Assembly: GCF_000300995.1 (NCBI RefSeq)
Contig: NZ_AMRJ01000003.1
Span: forward strand, 159,216-223,215
Direction of reading: 5' to 3'
From: Alcanivorax hongdengensis A-11-3
Lineage (GTDB): Bacteria; Pseudomonadota; Gammaproteobacteria; Pseudomonadales; Alcanivoracaceae
DNA length: 64,000 nucleotides
Position 1 is the stretch's first letter. The number at the start of each line of letters is the position of its first letter. A program made the position numbers and the translations under genes. Below the pieces are notes generated by a model, which worked only from the letters and a program-made list of their open reading frames with translations, searched no databases and was not told the DNA's origin. This document shows, piece by piece, positions 1 to 8,740 of this stretch.

Positions 1-1203
1 CTGTCCGGCCATGTCTGGGCTACTGAAGAAGGCCCGGCCCAACGCCCGGGCATCGTCATCATCAACGGTTCGGTGATCGGGTTTGAACAAATCTACTGGT
101 ACGCCGCCCAGGCCCTGGCCAAGGCCGGCTTTGAGGTAATGACCTTTGATGCCCAGGGCGAAGGCATGTCCGACCAGTTCGGCGAAGCCCCGGACTATCT
201 GGAAGATGCCTTTGCCGGCACCCCGGGCGTGGGGCTGCTGGCCCCTGACGGCTACCGGGACAATGGTCTGGGTGGCAACGGCCTGCCCTTTTATGATGGC
301 GGTCAGGATGCCCTGAACTTTTTCCTGTCTACCCCGGATGCCCCCTATCAGCCAGTGGCCAGCCGCAGCACCGGCACCTCTCACACCGACAAGCAGCAAC
401 GCCGGGTCGAGGCCGGCCGCAACGCCGCCTTCAACCCGCTCTGGCAACTGATCGACACGGATCATCTGGGCCTGGCCGGGCATTCCTATGGCGCCGAGGC
501 GGCCAGTTGGCTGGCCCAGCAGGACAACCGGGTGGACACCGCCGTGGCCTGGGACCAGCTTTGTGTGCCGGTCTCGCCATCACCGGATGAGGCCTCGGCC
601 ATTATCAACACCCCGGTCAACCGCCCGGCGGGCGTGCCATCACCGGCGGTTTACGGCCTCGGCACCCCCTGCTTTGGCGCGCCGGACGAACCCCTGGCGC
701 CGATTCGCAAGCCGGTGTTCGGTATCAGCTCCGACTATGCCCTGGCGCCCCTGCCCTACCCGGTCGCCCCGGACCCGACACTGAAAAGCGAAGCCTCCAC
801 GCAATACAGCCAGGCCGGCGTCGACAGCGGCACCGTGGTCATTCGTGGTGGCACCCATTACGACTACAACGACGTGCCGGTGGCCATTCCCGCCAGCCTG
901 CGGGGCATTGATCTGGTGACCTGGTACACGGTGGCCTGGTTCAAGAAATATCTGCAACACGACCCGCTGGGCGAAACCATGTTGCTGTCCACCCGCTGGC
1001 GCAATGATGCCGCCACCGGCGCTGTGGACCCGGCCGGCGATGCCAATGCGTTTTCCTGGCACTACCATTCACGGCTGGCCATTACCCGGGAGGACGGCAG
1101 CGCCTTTGTCTGCGAAGACCTGCGCCGCGGTTGTGCCGGCCAGGTGCCGGCGGAAAAGGATGGCGAAACCGTCAGTTACAGTTTCATGGACAAAATCCAG
1201 TAA
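1..1203 (+). CDS. alpha/beta hydrolase, 5' end outside the window
   Basis: The reading frame is open from the first base, so the gene begins upstream; 400 residues are visible. The visible N-terminus (strand VIIING, then a helix and the TFDAQGEGMS strand-turn) fits the start of an alpha/beta hydrolase core. The nucleophile elbow GHSYG places Ser162 (window numbering) as the likely nucleophile, and His286 in GGTHYDY is a candidate catalytic histidine. Acyl or ester hydrolysis is the family's usual chemistry; the substrate cannot be told. It converges on rlmJ with a short spacer. The missing N-terminus may hold a signal peptide, so the cellular location is unknown. Confidence 0.7.
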   Translation: MSGHVWATEEGPAQRPGIVIINGSVIGFEQIYWYAAQALAKAGFEVMTFDAQGEGMSDQFGEAPDYLEDAFAGTPGVGLLAPDGYRDNGLGGNGLPFYDGGQDALNFFLSTPDAPYQPVASRSTGTSHTDKQQRRVEAGRNAAFNPLWQLIDTDHLGLAGHSYGAEAASWLAQQDNRVDTAVAWDQLCVPVSPSPDEASAIINTPVNRPAGVPSPAVYGLGTPCFGAPDEPLAPIRKPVFGISSDYALAPLPYPVAPDPTLKSEASTQYSQAGVDSGTVVIRGGTHYDYNDVPVAIPASLRGIDLVTWYTVAWFKKYLQHDPLGETMLLSTRWRNDAATGAVDPAGDANAFSWHYHSRLAITREDGSAFVCEDLRRGCAGQVPAEKDGETVSYSFMDKIQ

Positions 1204-1239
1204 CGATGGAGAAACCTCGGCGCCCGGGGCGCCGGGGTG

Positions 1240-2082
1240 TCAATGCTCTGCGGTGAGCGGTTTGACCAGGGTGTGGCCACCCACATCGCAAAGCTGCTGG
1301 CGCAGTACCGGCAGGGTCTGGGATAACTGCTGGGCCAGGGTGTAGGGCGGGTTGATCACCAGCATGCCGGACCCGGTCATGCCCCGGCCACTGCCGTCGG
1401 CGCGTGCACAGCACTCCACCCGCAGCAGATCCGGGAAACCGGCCTTGACGAAACGACGCACGAAACCTTCGGTGCGTTGGCGATCCAGTACCGGGTACCA
1501 GACCGCATAGGTGGCGGTGGCAAAGCGGCGCAGGCCTTCCCTTACCCCCTCCAGCACATCGGTGTAATCCGCTTCCAGCTCATAGGAAGGGTCGATCAGA
1601 ACCAGCCCCCGGCGATGGGTGGGCGGCAGCATGGCCCGCATGCCCTGCCAGGCATCCATCTTCTCCACCCGCACGCGCTTGTCGCCGGCAAAACGCTGCT
1701 GCAACAGCGGGAAGTCGGTGCTGTGCAGTTCGGTACATTGCAGTCGGTCCTGCTCGCGCAGCAGGGTGGCGCTGATCAGCGGCGACCCGGGATACTCGCG
1801 CAGGTGCCCGACCGGATTGAGCCCGGCCACCAGCGTCAGATAACGGTCCAAAAGAGGGTCGCCGAATCGCTGGCCAAACAGGCGGCCAATGCCATCCACG
1901 TATTCACCGGTCTTCTGCATGTGCTCATTGGCAATGGCATAGCTGCCCGCCCCGCCATGGGTATCATGCACGGTGAACGGCTTATCCTTTTTCTTCAGGT
2001 ACTCGATGATGGCAATCTGCACGATATGCTTGAGAACATCGGCAAAATTGCCGGCATGGTAGCTGTGGCGGTAGGAAAGCAT
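1240..2082 (-). CDS. rlmJ: 23S rRNA (adenine(2030)-N6)-methyltransferase RlmJ
   Basis: This SAM-dependent enzyme methylates N6 of A2030 in 23S rRNA. I chose the ATG that gives MLSYRHSYHAGNFADV, the conserved family N-terminus, and a 280-residue protein, the same length as E. coli RlmJ; the longer upstream frame runs antisense through dapF. The SAM-binding motif DTHGGAGSY is at residues 40-48 and the catalytic motif at 164-167 reads DPSY, where E. coli has DPPY. It is transcribed divergently from dapF across about 180 bp. Confidence 0.93.
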   Translation of the reverse strand: MLSYRHSYHAGNFADVLKHIVQIAIIEYLKKKDKPFTVHDTHGGAGSYAIANEHMQKTGEYVDGIGRLFGQRFGDPLLDRYLTLVAGLNPVGHLREYPGSPLISATLLREQDRLQCTELHSTDFPLLQQRFAGDKRVRVEKMDAWQGMRAMLPPTHRRGLVLIDPSYELEADYTDVLEGVREGLRRFATATYAVWYPVLDRQRTEGFVRRFVKAGFPDLLRVECCARADGSGRGMTGSGMLVINPPYTLAQQLSQTLPVLRQQLCDVGGHTLVKPLTAEH

Positions 2083-2202
2083 GATCAGAACCTGCGGGGT
2101 ATGTGGTGGCGCATTGTACACCCTCACTGCAGGAGCGTCGCTGGCGGCGCGATCAAAGAACAGGAGCCAGAACACGACCACAGCAGAGCACTCTTCGCCC
2201 CC

Positions 2203-2231
2203 CTGACGATAACCGCCGGCCGGAGTACAAT
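2203..2231 (+). promoter_or_regulatory. candidate sigma70 promoter for dapF
   Basis: CTGACG and TACAAT are separated by 17 bp and lie about 30 bp upstream of the dapF start. Judged by eye only. Confidence 0.45.
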
Positions 2232-2259
2232 GGCCTTTTACCCGTAGCGGACATCCCAC

Positions 2260-3114
2260 ATGAACCTGCGCTTCACCAAAATGCATGGCCTGGGCAACGA
2301 CTTCATGGTGATTGATGGCATCAATCAGCCCTTGCCGGAAACCGGCCTGCCCCTGCCGGCGGCGGAGATCCGTCGTCTCGGTAATCGCCATTTCGGCGTC
2401 GGCTTCGATCAGATGCTGATCGTGCAGCCGGCGCAGGGCCCGGAGGCGGATTTTCGTTATCGCATCCTCAATGCCGATGGCTCGGAAGTCAGCCAGTGTG
2501 GTAACGGCGCCCGCTGCTTTGCTCGCTTCGTGCGTGATGCCGGACTCACCGACAAACAGGAAATCGTGGTGGAAACCGCCGCCGGGCAGATGACCCTGAC
2601 GGTCACCGGCGATGAGCAGGTGACCGTGGACATGGGCGCCCCGCGCTGGGCCCCGGCGGATATCCCGATGACCGCCAAGGCCGAAGCGGACAGCTATATC
2701 GTGGTGTCCGGGCATCAGGCCTGGGAGGTAGGCGCCGTGGGCCTGGGCAACCCCCATTGCACCCTGCTGGTGGAAAACGTGGACCAGGCCCCGGTGGAGA
2801 CCGTGGGGCCGCTGCTGGAAAGCCACGAGCAATTCCCGGAGCGGGTCAATGTGGGCTTCATGCAGGTGGTCAGCCGCAGCGAAATTCGCCTGCGCGTCTA
2901 TGAGCGTGGCGCCGGCGAGACGCTGGCCTGCGGCTCCGGCGCCTGCGCTGCGGTGGTGATCGGCCAGCGGCGCGGCCTGCTCGACAGCCAGGTCACCGTG
3001 CATCTGCCGGGCGGCCCGCTGCAGATTAGCTATGACGGCGAAGGCGGCATCCGGATGACAGGGCCGGCCAGCCGTGTCTATGATGGCAGCATCAACGTAA
3101 CCCCGGCGGAATAG
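2260..3114 (+). CDS. dapF: diaminopimelate epimerase
   Basis: DapF interconverts LL- and meso-diaminopimelate in the cytoplasm, the step that feeds lysine and peptidoglycan synthesis. The protein has 284 residues, close to the family norm. The two catalytic cysteines are present: Cys80 in SQCGNGARC and Cys224 in ACGSGAC. It is the first gene of a dapF - DUF484 - xerC - yigB run that has the same order in E. coli, with a 12-bp gap to the next gene, so co-transcription is likely. Confidence 0.97.
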   Translation: MNLRFTKMHGLGNDFMVIDGINQPLPETGLPLPAAEIRRLGNRHFGVGFDQMLIVQPAQGPEADFRYRILNADGSEVSQCGNGARCFARFVRDAGLTDKQEIVVETAAGQMTLTVTGDEQVTVDMGAPRWAPADIPMTAKAEADSYIVVSGHQAWEVGAVGLGNPHCTLLVENVDQAPVETVGPLLESHEQFPERVNVGFMQVVSRSEIRLRVYERGAGETLACGSGACAAVVIGQRRGLLDSQVTVHLPGGPLQISYDGEGGIRMTGPASRVYDGSINVTPAE

Positions 3115-3126
3115 GAAGCACGCCCC

Positions 3127-3852
3127 ATGACGGAACAGAGCAAGGCCAGCGCCGACCAGGTGGCCGCCTACCTGCGCGAGAACCCGGACTTTTTCCAGCA
3201 ACGCCCGGAGTTGCTCGAATTGCTGCGCCTGCCCGACTCCCGCGGGGAAGCGGTATCACTGCTGGAACGTCAGGCCAGCATCCTGCGTGACCGCAACAAC
3301 GAACTGCGCGACCGCCTCAACGGCCTGCTCGATGTGGCCCGGGAAAACGACCACCTGTTCGACAAGACCCGTCGCCTGACCCTGGCCCTGCTGGAAGCCC
3401 GCGGCGCCGAGAAGCTGTTCCGCAATCTGCTCAAGAGCCTGGCTGACGATTTTCACTGTGACCGGGTGGCACTGATGCTCTATGACCGGGAAGTGCCGAT
3501 TCTGGGCGACCTGCGTAACCAGGTACGCTGTGTGGACAGTGATGCCCTGCCCGCCGCGCTCAATCACCTGCTGCGCAGCGGCAAGGCCGTATGCGGCGCC
3601 ATGCGCGAAGAGGAAATGCAGGCGCTTTTCCAGGAACACGCTGCGGACATCCGCTCCGCCGCCATGGTGCCACTGGAGTACCAGGGTCGTATCGGCCTGC
3701 TGGCCATCGGCAGCAAGAGCGCCATGCATTTTCGCAGCTCCCTGGGCACTCTGTTCATCACCCACATTGGCCAGGTTCTCAGCCGCCGCCTCTACGAAGT
3801 GGTACGCCAATACCCGCATCAGGCCGCGATGAAATCAATGAATAGTGAATAA
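3127..3852 (+). CDS. DUF484 family protein (YigA-like)
   Basis: A 241-residue protein of the DUF484 family, which nearly always sits between dapF and xerC. The N-terminal third is helical and charged (a likely coiled coil around residues 40-75). The rest resembles a GAF-like sensor fold (FHCDRVALMLYD through IGLLAIGS). No biochemical role is established. The last five residues (SMNSE) and the stop codon lie inside the heptamer repeat at 3837-3919, so the C-terminus here may have been remodelled by that element. Six bases separate it from xerC, so translation may be coupled. Confidence 0.88.
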   Translation: MTEQSKASADQVAAYLRENPDFFQQRPELLELLRLPDSRGEAVSLLERQASILRDRNNELRDRLNGLLDVARENDHLFDKTRRLTLALLEARGAEKLFRNLLKSLADDFHCDRVALMLYDREVPILGDLRNQVRCVDSDALPAALNHLLRSGKAVCGAMREEEMQALFQEHAADIRSAAMVPLEYQGRIGLLAIGSKSAMHFRSSLGTLFITHIGQVLSRRLYEVVRQYPHQAAMKSMNSE

Positions 3853-3919
3853 TTCATAATGAATCATGAAAAGAACGCCTCTTCAGACGTTACTGATTCT
3901 TCATTATTCATTATCAATG
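3837..3919. repeat. heptamer-array element A, spanning the DUF484/xerC junction
   Basis: The left array, 3837-3864, is four 7-bp units of consensus AATGAAT. A 34-bp unique centre follows, then an inverted array at 3899-3919 (three units like ATTCATT). The left units carry in-phase variation: unit 2 has G for A at its second base and unit 3 has TTC in the middle. The element contains the DUF484 stop codon and the xerC start codon. See also 11230-11307, 39727-39808 and 62200-62227. Confidence 0.8.
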
Positions 3920-4815
3920 CGTTCCTGGAACATCTCTCCAGCGAACGCCGCCTCTCCACCCATACCGTGATCAATTACCAGCGCGACCTGACCCTGGCGG
4001 CTCAGGTATTCGGGCGGCGTGACTGGGCCAGCCTGACCGTGCATGACATCCGCAGTCTGGTGGCCACCCTGCACCGCCAGGGAAAAAGCGGCAAAACCAT
4101 TCAGCGCTGCCTGTCCACCCTGCGCACCTTTTACCGTTACCTGATGCGCGAAGGCCTGGCCCGGGATAATCCGGCCGTGGACGTGCGTGCGCCCAAAAGC
4201 GGCAAGCGCCTGCCCAAGGCACTGGATGCGGATCAGGTCAGCCAGTTGCTGGACGCCGGCCAGGCCAGCAGCGAACCGCTGGCCGTGCGTGACCAGGCGA
4301 TGATGGAAATGCTCTATGCCTGCGGCCTGCGTCTGGCGGAACTGCTCAGCCTCGACCTGGACAGCATCGACATGCGTGCCGCCCAGCTGATGGTCACCGG
4401 CAAGGGCAACAAGACCCGCCTGCTGCCGGTGGGCGGCCCGGCGCTCAAGGCCCTTGGCCGCTGGCTGAAAGTCCGCGCCCTGCTGGTCAAGGACCCGGAC
4501 CAGACAGCGCTGTTCGTCAGCCGCAACGGCCGTCGCCTGTCGCCGTCCAGCGTGCAACAGCGGCTAAGGCGCGCCGCCCTGGAGCGCGGCCTGAGTGACC
4601 ACCTGCACCCGCACAAACTGCGTCACTCCTTTGCCACCCACCTGCTGGAATCCTCCGGCGACCTGCGTGCCGTGCAGGAACTGCTCGGCCACGCGGACCT
4701 GGCCACCACCCAGGTCTATACCCACCTGGATTTCCAGCATCTGGCGCAGGTCTATGACGGCGCCCACCCCCGTGCCCAGCGTCGCCGGGACGACGAGGAA
4801 CCGAACGACGGCTGA
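3859..4815 (+). CDS. xerC: tyrosine recombinase XerC
   Basis: XerC acts with XerD at dif to resolve chromosome dimers. The catalytic set is complete: Arg158 (CGLRLAELL), Lys182 (TGKGNKT), His252 and Arg255 (HKLRHSF), His278 (LLGHAD) and Tyr287 (VYTHLD). The 318 residues exceed the usual roughly 300. The extra residues are at the N-terminus, where the start ATG and first codons come from the left arm and centre of heptamer element A. No other in-frame start lies between that ATG and the conserved INAFLEHLSSER core. No Shine-Dalgarno site is visible, so coupling to the upstream stop is plausible. Confidence 0.96.
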   Translation: MNHEKNASSDVTDSSLFIINAFLEHLSSERRLSTHTVINYQRDLTLAAQVFGRRDWASLTVHDIRSLVATLHRQGKSGKTIQRCLSTLRTFYRYLMREGLARDNPAVDVRAPKSGKRLPKALDADQVSQLLDAGQASSEPLAVRDQAMMEMLYACGLRLAELLSLDLDSIDMRAAQLMVTGKGNKTRLLPVGGPALKALGRWLKVRALLVKDPDQTALFVSRNGRRLSPSSVQQRLRRAALERGLSDHLHPHKLRHSFATHLLESSGDLRAVQELLGHADLATTQVYTHLDFQHLAQVYDGAHPRAQRRRDDEEPNDG

Positions 4816-4889
4816 ACGGGTACCCTCCGGGCCGGCATTACCGTTAAACTGGGCAGTCCGTGCCCCAGGCAGCCGCCGAAGATGCCCCC

Positions 4890-5597
4890 ATGAGCACCCT
4901 GAAACTGATTACCTTCGATCTCGACAACACCCTGTGGCCGGTGGACGAAGTGATCCGCCAGGCGGAGAAGGTGTGTAGCGAATGGATCGCCGAACGTCAC
5001 CCGGAAGTGGCCCATTCCCTGACCGCCAGCCGCATCCGCGACCTGCGCACCGCCCTGATCCGGGAAAAACCCCACTACCTCAACAACCTTACCGCCCTGC
5101 GCCGTGACGCCATGGCCCGCGCCTTCGAGCAGGCCGGCTACAGCCAGCGCGAGGCCGGCCGGATCGCCGATGACGCCTTTGTGGTGTTCCACGAAGCGCG
5201 CAACCGGGTGACCTTTTTTCCCGGCGCCCTGGAGGTGCTGGAAACCCTGGCCGACAGCTACCAGCTGGGCGCCCTGACCAACGGCAATGCGGACCTGAAG
5301 CAGATCGGTATCGCCGACCTGTTCGCGTTCCATCACTCCGCGGAAACCGTGGGCAAGCGCAAACCGGCCCCGGACATGTTCCTGGCGGCGCTGCGCTGTG
5401 CCGGCGTGCAAGCCAGCCAGGCCATGCATGTGGGCGACCACCCCCAGGAAGACGTGCAGGCGGCCCGTGACCATGGCTGGCACGCGGTCTGGGCCAACCT
5501 GATCGACCTGGAATGGCCGGTTGAACTGGAACGCCCCCGTCACCATATTCATAACCTTCACGAACTGACTGACCTGGTACCCCTCTTCGATGACTAA
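4890..5597 (+). CDS. yigB: HAD-superfamily phosphatase, YigB-like
   Basis: Starting at the ATG before STLKLITFDLDNTLW gives 235 residues, near the E. coli YigB length; an in-frame ATG 30 bp upstream lacks conserved sequence. Motif I is FDLDNTLW, motif II is LTNGN, the lysine motif is KRKPAPDMF and the final Asp motif is HVGDHPQEDVQ. In E. coli, YigB is one of the phosphatases that dephosphorylate a riboflavin precursor (5-amino-6-(5-phosphoribitylamino)uracil). The place directly after xerC matches. The gene overlaps yqcC by 8 bp. Confidence 0.85.
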   Translation: MSTLKLITFDLDNTLWPVDEVIRQAEKVCSEWIAERHPEVAHSLTASRIRDLRTALIREKPHYLNNLTALRRDAMARAFEQAGYSQREAGRIADDAFVVFHEARNRVTFFPGALEVLETLADSYQLGALTNGNADLKQIGIADLFAFHHSAETVGKRKPAPDMFLAALRCAGVQASQAMHVGDHPQEDVQAARDHGWHAVWANLIDLEWPVELERPRHHIHNLHELTDLVPLFDD

Positions 5598-5904
5598 ACG
5601 CACACAGCTGGCCGGCTTACTGGACGATCTGCAAACCGAACTGGACCAGCAGGGTCTGTGGGAAAGCATGCCGCCCGCCCCCAGCGCCTTTGACAGCCAG
5701 ACGCCCTTCTTTGCCGACACCATGGCTTTCACCCAGTGGCTGCAATGGGTGTTCATCGCCCGCTTCCGCGCCATCCTGGATGCGCAGCATCCGCTGCCGG
5801 GCCAGTGCGATGTGGCGCCCATGGCCGAAGAAGCCCTCAAGGAAATGGACCAGGAAACCACCCAGATCATCGCCCTGCTCAAACAGTTCGACGATCATTT
5901 CTAG
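5590..5904 (+). CDS. yqcC: YqcC family protein (DUF446)
   Basis: A 104-residue soluble helical protein with the family signature FTQWLQWVFIARF and a mid-protein P.QCDVAPMAEEA region. YqcC proteins often sit near the tRNA pseudouridine synthase TruC; their role is unproven. The start ATG lies within the last codons of yigB, so the two are translationally coupled, and the gene is probably the last of the dapF operon. Confidence 0.85.
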   Translation: MTKRTQLAGLLDDLQTELDQQGLWESMPPAPSAFDSQTPFFADTMAFTQWLQWVFIARFRAILDAQHPLPGQCDVAPMAEEALKEMDQETTQIIALLKQFDDHF

Positions 5905-5944
5905 GGCCTGCTCACAACACCAGGGAAGAGTCTGTATCCCTGCC

Positions 5945-5973
5945 TTGCCGAAAATGTAGACAGCGCGTATACA
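5945..5973 (+). promoter_or_regulatory. candidate sigma70 promoter for the carotenoid oxygenase gene
   Basis: TTGCCG and TATACA are spaced by exactly 17 bp, 29 bp before the downstream ATG. Confidence 0.5.
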
Positions 5974-6001
5974 GGTAACACCGCTATTACAGGAGTGCCC
6001 C

Positions 6002-7444
6002 ATGGCAAGGCCCGCCCCGCTTCCCGAGCACACCCCGGCGCATGCCCGCGGCTTTGCGAATCTGGATATCGAGACCAGCCTGAATATTGCTCCGCAACAG
6101 ATTCGCGGGCGTATTCCCGACAGTGTGCGCGGCACCTTTTTCCGTATTGGTCCGGGCCGTAACCAGCTGGGTGGCGAACAGTTCGGCCACTGGTTCGATG
6201 GCGACGGCATGATGCACGCCATGACCTTCAGCCAGAATGGCGCCTGGTACCGCAACCGTTATGTGCGCACCCCCAAGTACAACCGGGAAACCGCCGCCGG
6301 CAAAATCCGTTGCCGCAGCTTCGGCCACAATGCCCCCGGCGGCATGCTCGCCAATGCCGGCCGACCACCGGCCAACGCCGCCAATACCAGCCTGGCCTGG
6401 CACGGTGACCGTCTGCTGGCACTCTGGGAAGGCGGGCGCCCCTGGCAGCTTGACCCGGGCGACCTGTCGACCCTGGGGGAGTGCGATTTCGCCGGCGGTT
6501 TACGTCCGTTCGAACCGTTCAGCGCCCATGGTCATCACCACCCGGACAACGGCTGCTACTACAACCACGGCATCAGCGTGGGCCGACGCGGGCCACAGAT
6601 AAACCTCTACGAAATCGGCGCCAACGGACGCATGAAACGGCGCCGCCGCCTGCCGATTTCGCGGCTGGCGTTTTTACATGGTTCCGCCCTGTCACGTCGC
6701 TACTGGTTGTTCCTGGAACAGCCGCTGGCAATGAAGGGCATCGGCCAGATGTTGCTGGGCCGGCGCACGGTGGACCAGTGCATGCGCTTCGATCCCCGCT
6801 GGGGCATGCGGGCCCTGGTGGTGGACCTGGAAACCCTGACCCTGGCCCATACCTTTGAGCTGGATCCCTTTGTGGTCTTTCATTTCGGCAACTGCCGGCA
6901 AGAGGGGAATGAACTGGTGGTGGAACTGGTGCGCTTCGACGATTTTTCCGTCAACACCGCCCTGCGGAATATCTTCACCTATCACCAGGACGAAGCCGGC
7001 GAACCCTGCCAGCTGCGGCTGAACCTGAAAACCGGCGGCCACGTTCTGCAGGCGCTGCCCTGCCTGGCCGGTTGCGAATTTCCCCAGTACGACCTGCGCT
7101 ATACCGGCCGGTCCAGCCGCTTTCTCTACAGCACGGCCCTGGCCGACCATGGCGGTTTCTTCAATGCCATTCAGCGCCAGGACACCGAAAGCGGCAAGGT
7201 TGCCCTGCATACACTGGGGCCGGGGCGATTTGCCTCAGAGGCTGTGTTCGTGCCGGAAGGGGAGCGGGAAGGCGATGGCTATCTGTGTGCCGCCATTTAT
7301 GATGCCAACCAGCACCGCAGTGAGGTGGTATTGCTGGATGCCCGCAGTGACCAGCTGGAAGAGGTGGCCGCAGTGCCGCTGCCCCACCATATCCCCCATG
7401 GCTTTCACTGCGGCTGGGTGGGCCGGGAACGATTGGCGTTTTAA
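6002..7444 (+). CDS. carotenoid oxygenase family protein (RPE65/CCD type)
   Basis: The family are non-haem Fe(II) enzymes that split a double bond of a carotenoid, stilbene or related compound with O2. This protein has 480 residues, the normal size. Candidate iron-ligand histidines occur in the expected order: HGHHHPD (about 176-180), FLHGS (226), FHFGN (294) and GFHCG (469). The N-terminal FFRIGPGRNQ and FDGDGMMHAM segments are typical. It has its own candidate promoter and ends 16 bp from a convergent heme gene. No carotenoid or retinal synthesis gene is in the window, so the substrate is open. Confidence 0.9.
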   Translation: MARPAPLPEHTPAHARGFANLDIETSLNIAPQQIRGRIPDSVRGTFFRIGPGRNQLGGEQFGHWFDGDGMMHAMTFSQNGAWYRNRYVRTPKYNRETAAGKIRCRSFGHNAPGGMLANAGRPPANAANTSLAWHGDRLLALWEGGRPWQLDPGDLSTLGECDFAGGLRPFEPFSAHGHHHPDNGCYYNHGISVGRRGPQINLYEIGANGRMKRRRRLPISRLAFLHGSALSRRYWLFLEQPLAMKGIGQMLLGRRTVDQCMRFDPRWGMRALVVDLETLTLAHTFELDPFVVFHFGNCRQEGNELVVELVRFDDFSVNTALRNIFTYHQDEAGEPCQLRLNLKTGGHVLQALPCLAGCEFPQYDLRYTGRSSRFLYSTALADHGGFFNAIQRQDTESGKVALHTLGPGRFASEAVFVPEGEREGDGYLCAAIYDANQHRSEVVLLDARSDQLEEVAAVPLPHHIPHGFHCGWVGRERLAF

Positions 7445-7460
7445 GCAGGGCCTAACAGCC

Positions 7461-8429
7461 CTAACACTGCCGGATGACACTGTTGCCCAGCAGGGTACGC
7501 CAGCGTGCTTCATCCTCGTCACCGGCGGACAGGGTCCACAACCACTCGCCCTTTTCATCCAGCGCTTCCAGCGCCGTCAGCACCTGCCCGTCACCGGGTT
7601 TGCGCAATCGCCACAGGCTGCCCACCCGCGCCATGTCCAGGGAAACCAGGGCACCATTGTGGGCCAGGTGGCAATGGTTGCCCTGCCAGCGCGGCGCTGA
7701 CCAGGGGGCGCTCATACACAGGCGCACACCGCGGTTGCCCACGCACAGGGTGGTGGCGGTATCACTGTCGGCGGCACTGGCCAGCACCGCCGGCAGGGTT
7801 TCCGGGCGTAACGGACAGGCAAAGCTGTCACGCACGGCGCGATAAAGGTGAGCGCGGCGATTGCCATAACGCATCAGCAGACGGGAAAAACTGTCCTCGT
7901 CATCACTGCGCGTCCAGTCGCGCTCCAGCTCGGTCAGGGAGTCCAGGCCGCGCCCCTGGCGCCGGTCGACATCGCCGGGGAAGCACAGGCGTTGCTGGTC
8001 CGGATGCAGCATGGCACAGACCAGCTCTTCAAAGGCCAGGCCACCACTGCCCGGCGCCACCGCCATCTGTTGCAGGGCATCGCCATGGCGGTCAAAAAAC
8101 AGCAGGCTGCGAGCCGGCAAGTCGCCCACCGGTTCCAGCACCGCCAGCACCGAATGCCAGTGGTCAACCTGCAGACTCTGGCGCAGCCGGCACCGTTGCC
8201 CCACGGCTTCCAGCCACCATTCACCATCATGGAGCACCGGGTAATGCATGTTCTGCGACACCCGCGAACCAGCGCTGAACGTGGTCACCACCAGATTACC
8301 GAGCCGGTAAAGCGCCTTGAGAATCGCGAGCGGCTCTTCCTGCAGCCGCAACACCCGGTCGCCGAGTGCCCCGCCACACTGGCGGAACAGGGAAGGGGAC
8401 GCCGCCACAGGCCAGCTTGTCACTGACAT
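7461..8429 (-). CDS. hemin-degrading / heme utilisation protein, HmuS/ChuS-like
   Basis: The ATG chosen follows GGAGGAAAC, a strong Shine-Dalgarno, and gives 322 residues, slightly shorter than typical HmuS. The protein reads as two related halves, each with a W..L-rich motif followed by VLEP.GD or ALDE.GE segments, which fits the duplicated HmuS fold that binds or degrades heme in the cytoplasm. The gene lies just downstream of hemP on the same strand and probably shares its iron-regulated promoter. A two-domain ChuX/HutX relative is the alternative reading. Confidence 0.7.
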   Translation of the reverse strand: MSVTSWPVAASPSLFRQCGGALGDRVLRLQEEPLAILKALYRLGNLVVTTFSAGSRVSQNMHYPVLHDGEWWLEAVGQRCRLRQSLQVDHWHSVLAVLEPVGDLPARSLLFFDRHGDALQQMAVAPGSGGLAFEELVCAMLHPDQQRLCFPGDVDRRQGRGLDSLTELERDWTRSDDEDSFSRLLMRYGNRRAHLYRAVRDSFACPLRPETLPAVLASAADSDTATTLCVGNRGVRLCMSAPWSAPRWQGNHCHLAHNGALVSLDMARVGSLWRLRKPGDGQVLTALEALDEKGEWLWTLSAGDEDEARWRTLLGNSVIRQC

Positions 8430-8522
8430 GTTTCCTCCAGACACCGGACCCATGAGATCCGGCAAATATTAAGTGTGGGCAGCTGGCGGCGGCTGGCCTG
8501 CCCACGTCAGGGAAGTGGAAAG

Positions 8523-8699
8523 TTACTTGGTCAGGATCAGACGATTATTGGAAGTACGACGCAGCAGATAGCGCTCACCGGCATGCTCGATCCAGAGCTT
8601 GCCCTGATGATTGAGCAACAACTGGCTGGCCACCAGGCTGTCCGGGGTAATGGCAACACGGCGAACACTGTCACTGACGGTTTTTTTCGGCTGGGTCAT
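8523..8699 (-). CDS. hemP: hemin uptake protein HemP
   Basis: A 58-residue gene. Its translation starts MTQPKKTVSD and ends YLLRRTSNNRLILTK, matching the small HemP family, whose C-terminus has an H.G..Y.LR.T....LILTK pattern. HemP proteins are iron-regulated, sit at the head of heme-uptake operons, and in some bacteria are needed for expression of the heme receptor. A Fur-box-like sequence lies 23 bp upstream, and the HmuS-like gene follows about 94 bp downstream. Confidence 0.88.
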   Translation of the reverse strand: MTQPKKTVSDSVRRVAITPDSLVASQLLLNHQGKLWIEHAGERYLLRRTSNNRLILTK

Positions 8700-8721
8700 G
8701 GGTGGCCTCCATTCTCTATTT

Positions 8722-8740
8722 GAGAATAATTATCATTAAT
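8722..8740 (-). promoter_or_regulatory. Fur box upstream of hemP
   Basis: The minus strand reads ATTAATGATAATTATTCTC, which agrees with the 19-bp Fur consensus GATAATGATAATCATTATC at 15 positions. It lies immediately before hemP and predicts repression in iron-replete cells. Confidence 0.8.
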
